The notes under the pieces: generated by a model | What the model saw: only the letters and a program-made list of their open reading frames with translations | Told to the model about the DNA's origin: nothing | Database searches by the model: none | From: Hybos culiciformis | Lineage: Eukaryota; Arthropoda; Insecta; Diptera; Hybotidae | Assembly (NCBI GenBank): GCA_964007475.1 | Contig: OZ023273.1 | Location: 81,818,598 to 81,882,597, forward strand | Direction of reading: 5' to 3' | DNA length: 64,000 nucleotides | Part shown: positions 57,418 through 64,000 of the stretch, piece by piece | Numbering within the stretch: the stretch's first letter is position 1 | Layout of the letters: every line of letters starts with the position of its first letter | Program-made: the position numbers and the translations under genes

Positions 57418-57501
57418 GTTAAAATGTATTTCAACGCAAAAATAAATACGATTAACCGAAAATTATGGAAATGGCCCTTCAAATGTCAATAGACACCCAA
57501 A

Positions 57502-58321
57502 TCGTTTCGAACCGGTCCAATTTGTCTATGCTCAGATTGTTCGTGATTTGTTTATTAATAAAAAAGGCTCATGAGCTTTTTTTATTCAATTTACTTTACC
57601 ACAGTATACGCTCAGATGTATCACGATATGGTAACTTAAATACAACTGATATAGAAAAAAAATTTCCGGGCATAAGTAAATTTTTTTTTATAATTTATTT
57701 TATTTATTTTTTCATAAAAGTTTCAATTATAAAATTTTTAAAATTTGTTCACTTTTCTTCAATATTTTTTGTTCTATACAAAATTTCAATAAAATATACA
57801 TTAAAATTTTTGTTAGTTTTTATTCTAAAATAAATGTTATTCAATTTTTTTGATTTTATTGAATTTTTTCGCGGTTTTCAGACTAATTGATTTAATTATA
57901 AAAATTATAAAATACCTAAAATAAAACTAAACTTTCTTAATTATTACATTCAATTCTATTTTATTTTAAAATAATTTAATGATTAAATTTAACAATTTCT
58001 ATATATTTTACGGTGCGTGCTTGTGTTTTTTTACTACAATTTTATGAGAAGATAGGCAGGAAAGACTTATCGAGTCCTAAGTATTTCCGACAATGCTTCA
58101 AGATAAAAAAATATTATCGGCTTACTTGATTATTTTATATGTATCTCTATTTCAAATCCCCTTTGATTGAAAACACAGGAAATACTGAATAGGTGTTTAT
58201 AGAAAATTAAAAACCTTAAAAATCTAAATTAATTTATTAACATATTTTGTTTTATTCCTTGCAAAATACAAAATTGTAACAATTTTTTTTATTTACTTAA
58301 TCTTAAGTTTTTTGTAATTTT
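57502..58321. other. Coding-like tail, then AT-rich DNA
   Basis: 57465-57670 remains open (HSIRSDVSRYGNLNTTDIEK) to a possible donor CATAAGTAAAT; beyond it the sequence is AT-rich without genes. Confidence 0.35.
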
Positions 58322-58925
58322 CATGTAAAAACAGTAGCTCCTTCACAATCGTTGGATCCAATTGTGATCGTTTATTGGTTAACGTTCTGCTGCAGAAAAA
58401 TTTCTGTCCGATTCAGCTGATGTAGCGGGGACTCCAAGAATGCATTCTTGCCAATTGAGAAATTCTTGGAAATCTTAAACTATTATGTTTCCACCAAGTC
58501 AAAGCATCTTCACTCATATTTATATTTTTCGAATTCGTCCCCAATTGAATCATCAATTACAATTTCTTCCAATTCATTTGAAAAATACTCGTACGATACT
58601 TTAAATTTTTTAGCGGAAATTTGGTCTTGCTCCTACAAATTAAATACGTTGAAATTAAAAGCGTGTGCATTAAATATCAAAATATAAAAGCTTACCGCTT
58701 GTTTGATGTCAATTTTACACTCCGCAATTTTTTTAATTATTAAATCTTTGCCGAAACATAATTCTCTGTTAACCATTCTTTAATTTTTTTTGTATGTTGT
58801 AAAATTGGATCACATAGGCAAGCAACAACATCATTCTCATTTATCTTAAATCTAATATCTAAATTTTCTAATAATACTAGAGGAAATTCTTGTTTCAGTA
58901 AATTTGATCATTCTGGAACTTTTTC
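58322..58925 (-). pseudogene. hAT (ZBED1-like) transposase C-terminal half
   Basis: Minus strand: DVVACLCDPILQHTKKIKEW, then a GT-AG intron of about 65-70 bp (about 58,697-58,632), then EQDQISAKKFKVSYEYFSNE. After a frame change comes the dimerisation domain: TWWKHNSLRFPRISQLARM, the ESDRNFSAAER signature and LTNKRSQLDPTIVKELLFLH. At least two frameshifts and one stop are present. The order and motifs match hobo/Ac-type hAT transposases of the ZBED1 group. Confidence 0.85.
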
Positions 58926-59428
58926 ATTCTGTTTAAAAAAAAAAAAAATATTTGACTTATAATTTTTTACAATATGTATATAAATAAATTGATGTGTGAA
59001 AAAATAAATAAAAAAAACATGCGTGTGCCGTGTACGCGCGGGGGAAGTTATACTTCGTAATGTGGAAATAAAATAGAACAACAAGTACGTATTTCAGATA
59101 ATTTCACGACGCTCACACTGTTTACACTGAATACCACGCGCATGTGTTTGGGCTCTACCGACTCACTCTCTTTCTCTGTCCTCGTGCATGTGTTTGGGGT
59201 TGGGTTTCGGAATTCAGAAATTTGATTTCGAAACTAAATAAATTTCGAATACTACTGTCATTGGAATGTATGGGTGTGGGTATGTTGTGCATGGCTGATT
59301 AAAAAAATCCTTAAATTTTTTTTTATTAATTTTGATTTTTTGAGGAAGGAAAATTATTAAATTATTACATTACACTAAAAAACGAATAAATTTGTTACTA
59401 AATTTTTTTTTAATAATTTTGCTATGAA
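58926..59428. other. Non-coding stretch
   Basis: Contains GTGTGCCGTGTACGCGCGGG (about 59,024) and CACGCGCATGTGTTTGGGCT (about 59,137), both higher in GC. No gene recognised. Confidence 0.45.
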
Positions 59429-59640
59429 TTAGTTTTTTTTATTTTTTTTAGTCGCCGATCTAGCCGATAGTTTTCTTCCAGCTACCGATTTTTTAGATTT
59501 TTTTTTCGAAGTCGCTCTTTTTCTCCAAAACAGGTATTTTTGAATCGACCAGCCGCAACAATCGAAGGGCAAAATTCGACTAGTCGCCGTCGAAAAAAAA
59601 CGACCGGAGTCGCCGTCTGGTCTATACATACAAAAAATAA
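59429..59640 (-). repeat. Clustered GGCGACT motifs, probable hAT subterminal region
   Basis: The minus strand shows GACGGCGACTCCGGTCG, GACGGCGACTAGTCG, GAGCGACTTCG and ATCGGCGACT within about 200 bp. Such clusters are typical transposase-binding arrays near hAT ends, and a hAT transposase in the same orientation lies 0.5 kb away (58322-58925). The opposite terminus was not found. Confidence 0.6.
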
Positions 59641-59730
59641 ACAAAACAAAAGTTGATAAAAAAGTTGACAATGTATTTGTACAAAAAAAATAATAAAAAA
59701 TAATAATAAAAATGATTTTGTGCGTTACGC

Positions 59731-60160
59731 AGCGTTTATACTAGATGTTTTTAAGATTATTTCGAAGATGTTTTTTGAATGTATTTTCGTAAAAATCTTC
59801 GAAATAATTTTCACTGTCTAGACTAAAATCTAGATTTAAGTTTGGATTAAAAACTTTTTTCTAAATAAAACTGATTAAATTTTGATATTAATTTTAAATT
59901 TATGTATTAAAAATAAAATAAAGCAAAAATATTTTATTTATGTTTTCAGTTTTTCATTTATTTACTTTTTTAATTTTAAGATTCCTATTTTTAAATTTTT
60001 TTTTTATTTATTTTTTTTGTTTGACAGAAAATAATTAACATTTTAAGCAAGATTTTTAGTCTAGACTAAAATGAAGATTTTTTCGTTTTACACAATTTTT
60101 ACACACACATTGAATAAACATCTTCGAAATAATCTTCAAAAACATCCAATGTAAACCCCA
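59731..60160. mobile_element. ~430-bp MITE with ~50-bp TIRs
   Basis: GCGTTTATACTAGATGTTTT...AAGATTATTTCGAAGATGTT is mirrored by AACATCTTCGAAATAATCTT...AAAACATCCAATGTAAACCC. TCTAGACTAAAAT-type motifs recur inside. The duplication was not resolved. Non-coding. Confidence 0.8.
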
Positions 60161-60525
60161 AGTTAAACGTTAAACTTTTTGGAAGTCGCATAAGAAGTAT
60201 AACTTCAATAAAATATTTGTATGTATTTTTCAAATTATAAATTAAATCTTACTTTACATTTAATAACTCTAATAATATTGTTTGTGTTAAATATAAAAGT
60301 TTTATTTACTCATTTCTTAAGTTAGAGTAAAATGCAAGTTTGAAATTTATTGTAGGATAAGTATTTTCTTCCAAAAAATTAAAAATTTGTTGCAACTTTG
60401 AAGATTGATAAAACCACGGTTATCAATTCAGCGATTTGAAACATTTCATCAATATTTTCTAAATTATCAAACAATCCTAGGTCTAATAATATCTTTTCAA
60501 TGAAAACTGAAATGAAATAAAAAAA

Positions 60526-60840
60526 AAACACCCGAAGCAGTCATAGGAACAGCCGAAAGAAGTAAATACTTAAAAGCTTTAAACTATGAAATAACAGTGG
60601 CTACAAAAAATGGACTGCTTGAAGGCTTGATTTTCTATTGTTACTTGTTTAATTTTAAATTTATCTCTTTTATGTTATTAAAGTATAAAAATAAAAAGTA
60701 ACAATAGAAAATCATGCCTTCAATAAAAATGATTTTTATTTTTATTTACATTTTGTACTGTAGCCACTATAATTTCATAGTTTAAAGCTTTTAAGTATTA
60801 ACTTCTTTCGGCAGTTCCTATGACTGCTTCGTGTGTTTTT
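60526..60840. mobile_element. Foldback element, CACACGAAGCAG family, copy 2
   Basis: Termini ACACCCGAAGCAGTCATAGG / CCTATGACTGCTTCGTGTG of about 110 bp, as at 20165-20430. A second inverted pair inside (TTTTCTATTGTTACTT at 60,630; AAGTAACAATAGAAAA at 60,696) suggests a further small insertion. Confidence 0.8.
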
Positions 60841-61129
60841 ATTGGTTTTTTTCTTTTTATATATATACAAACTAAAAGATGTAATATCTTATATTGTACC
60901 TTCTTCTTGATTAAATAAAAAAAATTAACCAAGTTTCTGATATTATAAGAAATTTTATGATTATTCAAATTTGCAGCAGTTGATCTTTTAACCTTTGATA
61001 TTTAGGATATATTGCAGGTTGAAATGTTTCAAATCTCATGAAATGTGGATATATATACATATATTTATTATTTTTTCTTATTTATTCATTGGTAATATAT
61101 AATATACAATAAGTTTTAACAATTTATTT
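60841..61129. other. AT-rich stretch, no gene seen
   Basis: Non-coding; leads into the 3' end of the minus-strand LINE. Confidence 0.5.
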
Positions 61130-61283
61130 AATCTAGAGCCCAACGCAAAAAATGCTTTATAGGGCTAATTTATTTATTTATTTCGTTTAGCTCAAACTAT
61201 TACAAAAAAAAAAAAACTTATTTCTAAAGAATTTACAATTTACTATTCTTAAAAAAAATTACAATTATTAAATTTACAATTCA

Positions 61284-61988
61284 CTAAATATTACTACGTA
61301 AAAGTTTAATTTTCAAAGAATCTTTGGATAAAGAGAAATCAATTACATTTTTATACTTATTACATATCATAAGCATTCTATTAATTGGTTCGTGTTGTCC
61401 GTAATTTGTTCTGTGGTGTTTGATCGTGAAGGGATTTGTGTTACGAAGGTGGGGAAATGATCGGAAGTTAAGTCGTTGGAATATAAAAAGGGAATTAATT
61501 TTATTGTTGGCAGCTTGTGATATAAAAATAATATCAGCTACTTCTCGCCTTTTGGTTAACGATACCATATTAATCAATTTTAATCTGTTTTCATAAGGTG
61601 GTAAGACTAAAGAGTCAGCCCAAGGCAAATGTAGGAGAGCAAATCTCAGAAAGTTTCTCTGGATGGACTCAATCCGGTCTGTATGAATTTGATAAAAGGG
61701 TGACCATACTTGCGTAGCGTATTCCAAATTGGGACGGACAATAGTGTTAACTGCTTTATAATAAAAGGATCATCAAATTCACGGGACCATCTTTTTACAA
61801 AACCAAGCATTGAATTTGATTATGTAGTCATAGTGCAGTTTAAAAGTCAGCTTCTCATCAAATACAACTCCCAAATCCCTAAAATATGTTACTTTATTTA
61901 ATTTCTCATTTTTAATCGAATAATCATAAAGAACAGGGTTTTGACGACGAGCGTAGGTCAAATGGCTTCCCTGTGGCACACCTGACAA
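61284..61988 (-). pseudogene. LINE RT C-terminal region with internal deletion
   Basis: Starts at SGVPQGSHL, which should be followed by GPLLF...INDL and the (F/Y)ADD catalytic box. Here it passes straight to TYARRQNPVLYDYSI and LNKVTYFRDLGVVFDEKLTF, so roughly 100 residues including the catalytic aspartates are missing. Frame changes near 61,795 and 61,755 lead into VRPNLEYATQVWSPFYQIH and ESIQRNFLRFAL, typical of the jockey-type C-terminal region. The stop is at 61284. Confidence 0.85.
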
Positions 61989-62828
61989 GGCCTCGTACTC
62001 CGATGATTCTGCAGACCTAAATTTAACAGTATAAGTACGCTTTCTTAAATAAGAACCAACCCAATTTATGAAGTAGGAGGGAAATTTAAGTTTCTCCAGC
62101 TTAAATAAAATTATATCATGTGGTACTCGATCGAAAGCTTTACTAAGGTCTGTATAAATAACGTCAGTTTATGACCCCGCTTCCATTGATTCTATTAAGG
62201 TAGAGGTTTTTTCAATCAGATTAGTCACAGTCGATTTCCCTTTCATGAAGACATGCTGATTTGGAATTAAGAAGTCCTTGCATATACTGTAGACTAAATC
62301 ATAAATAAGAAGTTCAAAAAGTTTAGGAATTGGAGATAAGTTGGCGATGGGTCGGTAGTTTTTAATATTCTGTTTTGGTCCTTTTTTATGAACAGGTTTA
62401 ATATATGATTTTTTCCAAACATTTGGGAATATGCTGCAAGAAATAGAGAAGTTAAAAAGGGATGAGAGTGGGGCAGCTAGTGATTGAGAGCATTTTTTAA
62501 GTATTATTTCAGGCACTCCATCAGGACCAGGGTTTAAATTATTATTCAGCTTTTCTAAATATTTTTCTACTTGAGGAGTGTCAAAATGCAAGTCAAGGGC
62601 AGGGATACTATTTGTGTCGTTTATATGATGAAATTGGTTTTCGTCAATTACAAAGTCAGAATTGTTAAAAGAGCTCGAGAAAAATGTTTTAAAGAATTCA
62701 GAAATAATTTTTGGGTCATTACTTTTATGTCCATTAAACTCAAGAAACGTTGGAAATTGATCACATTTTCTTTTTGAGTTAACAAATTTCCAAAATGACT
62801 TCGGATCATCTTTAATTTTGCTGGACAT
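61989..62828 (-). pseudogene. LINE RT N-terminal blocks
   Basis: The frame 62828-62169 includes DPKSFWKFVNSKRK (linker), NPGPDGVPEIILKKC (RT block 1), IKPVHKKGPKQNIKNYRPIA (block 2) and a FMKGKSTVTNL block. After the TAA at 62166 the frame continues with YTDLSKAFDRVPHDI, which holds the first catalytic Asp, and reaches the GVPQGS block at about 61,980. The single stop alone would truncate the enzyme. Confidence 0.88.
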
Positions 62829-64000
62829 TTCATCTATGAATTATTACAACTTTCTTCCGTAGCATATTTGAACTCGTCGAACAGACTAACAAATACCAAA
62901 TAATCTTCATTTTTTTTAGATTTAAGGTATGACTGCCATGCCTTATTTTTTTTGTTTCTGAGCTTTTTAAGGTTTGGAGTAAGCCAGATCAGAGTAGAAG
63001 CCGCGCTTTTGTCAATAATGAGGGGAACGAATTGCATAAAAGTTTATGCAAAATCTCATAAAATTTCGAGGTAATGATTTCAATATCTACATTTGAAAAT
63101 AATGTAGAGAAATCATATGAATTGAAGAAACTATTCAATTCTTCGAAGTTTGCTTTGCTAAAGTTAAATTTGTAAACTTTAGCAGTGTCTGGTTCGGGGG
63201 GAGCATTAATACAGAAAGAGAAATGTTAGTTAAAGGGCTAACTTTATCGTTAAAAACAATATTATTCCAATCTGAAACAAAGATTAGGTCTAGTTGTCTG
63301 GAAAGGTTATTTTTTATTTTTGACGTTTGTTGTAAAGAATGGCTATTTAAGGTGTTGATAAATAAACAGTCGATGTTCTGGATGAGGTTATCAGGGACCA
63401 GGTACGGTTCTTCATCGTGGGGTGTCCATCGGATACTAGGTAAGTTGAAGTCACCACAAAGGATAATTTCATCTGGAGAGTTAAGAATGGGAATAATTGT
63501 TTCTATTGCGCTTAAGACACCTGAATATATCTCGATATTAGAATTAGGAGGAATGTAACAGGAGAGCACACAAACTGATTTTGTCTCAAATTCAATTTTC
63601 ACGCAAATAATTTCTAATTCTGGGTCAGAAATTGGGATTTCACAAGAATGGAGAAATGATTTAACTGCTATTAGTACTCCACCACCTTTTGGAATATTAT
63701 TTTGAGTAAGTGGCACTCTAGGAGCTGTTCATGATACCTATCCTTCCTATAGGTATTGTAAGAATTTCCAAATAATTCCAAAGAGTTTATGGAGCTAGTC
63801 AGCCATGTTTCAGTTAATACGTAAACATTATAATCTAAGATAATTGAGTTAATGAAGACATCTTTGGTTTTGGTGCGTAGTCCTCTTGAGTTTTGATAAT
63901 ATATAGTGAAATCCAAAGATTTAGAAGAAGGGAGAACAGAACGAGGGATAGCTATAAGATTGTCTTGAGTTGGGTAAGGGACGAAAAAACTTATCGTGGC
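62829..64000 (-). pseudogene. LINE APE-type endonuclease and linker
   Basis: The minus-strand frame from the window edge to 63,730 has YYQNSRGLRTKT and VLTETWL, the N and E catalytic blocks of apurinic-type endonucleases. After a frame change (about 63,716) it continues with PKGGGVLIAVKS, SCYIPPNSN and ILCGDFNLPSIRW (GDFN block). The terminal SDH block is not recognisable because of a frameshift near 63,200. Frames from 63,120 to 62,834 carry the linker (KKLRNKKNKAWQSYLKSK). Confidence 0.85.

Larger units (their letters stand above)
55177..57501 (+). pseudogene. Short ORF starting MGQIFRC, split by a hAT
   Basis: From ATG 55177 the frame reads MGQIFRCARKEQFQ ... GLGCVN up to the hAT insertion (55254-57417). 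Removing the element and one target duplication lets the frame continue (YFNAKINTINRKLWKWPF) to TAG at about 57,499, 47 residues in all. Gly2 and Cys7 would suit N-myristoylation and palmitoylation. Another frame from ATG 57465 (MEMALQMSIDTQIVSNRSNL, then about 50 coding-like residues to a GTAAAT donor-like site) overlaps its end. Neither product is recognised; it may be the first exon of a host gene disrupted by the element. Confidence 0.35.
61130..64000 (-). mobile_element. Jockey-like non-LTR retrotransposon, damaged, runs off window
   Basis: Read from the right edge downwards: endonuclease (from about 63,950), linker, reverse transcriptase and C-terminal region to 61284, then a 3' UTR. 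The coding sequence continues to the right window edge, so the 5' end is outside. Defects: several frameshifts, an in-frame TAA at 62166-62168 and an internal deletion of the RT catalytic box near 61,955. Confidence 0.88.

Noticed and set aside
57465..57833. Independent 122-codon gene starting MEMALQMS
   Set aside because: The C-terminal half is Phe/Ile/Lys-rich AT sequence beyond a donor-like site; only the first ~65 codons look protein-like, and they are mentioned with the 55177 feature.

Overview
The window looks like repeat-rich, very AT-rich nuclear DNA from an arthropod, most likely an insect. The evidence is GT-AG introns of about 60-125 bp, a Ty3/Gypsy pol, jockey-like non-LTR elements, Tigger/pogo, mariner, many hAT elements, a Crypton-like tyrosine-recombinase element, and tRNA-headed short repeats. 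No prokaryotic gene organisation is visible. I cannot name the species. Nearly all recognisable coding sequence is transposon-derived. Probable host-type sequence is limited to a multi-exon gene at 767-3162 (C-terminal half like the SAMD3-like family), a lone minus-strand exon at 29669-29770 (DUF4604/KIAA1143-like), and weak coding remnants near 43.1, 52.9 and 55.2 kb.

Layout. 0-3.2 kb: the multi-exon gene. 3.2-6.8 kb: an open RT-RNase H-integrase ORF without gag, between two ~171-bp direct repeats. 8.7-19.1 kb: one Tigger/pogo-like element swollen to ~10.3 kb by nested insertions. The largest is a 5.36-kb TA-flanked element that splits the transposase gene; it carries a minisatellite, a satellite array and two further MITEs. 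Three hAT-type insertions with 8-bp target duplications sit in its other end. 19-26 kb: foldback repeats, a hAT remnant and a 5'-truncated jockey-like LINE. 26.1-28.7 kb: a Crypton-like element with an intact three-exon tyrosine recombinase. 30-43 kb: hAT elements (including hAT-in-hAT and hAT-in-mariner), a 730-bp foldback and a second copy of a 540-bp Harbinger-type MITE. 44.0-45.9 kb: a recombinase-less derivative of the Crypton-like element with its own nested palindromic MITE. 47.3-50.7 kb: two satellite arrays (218 bp and ~106 bp), the second inside a composite element that is an inverted copy of the one at 10.6-12.8 kb. 50.7-61 kb: MITEs, two more hAT transposase remnants and a possible host 5' region. 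61.1-64.0 kb: a minus-strand jockey-like LINE that has lost its RT catalytic box and runs off the window.

How the parts relate: insertion order can be read from sequence alone, because target-site duplications, restored reading frames and uninterrupted sister copies are all present. The most distinctive unit is the Crypton-like pair. Two copies 18 kb apart share both ends and a ~180-bp near-perfect palindrome, but only one carries the recombinase, as expected for an autonomous element and its dependent derivative. Boundaries, target duplications and family calls were read by eye; no alignment or database search was run.
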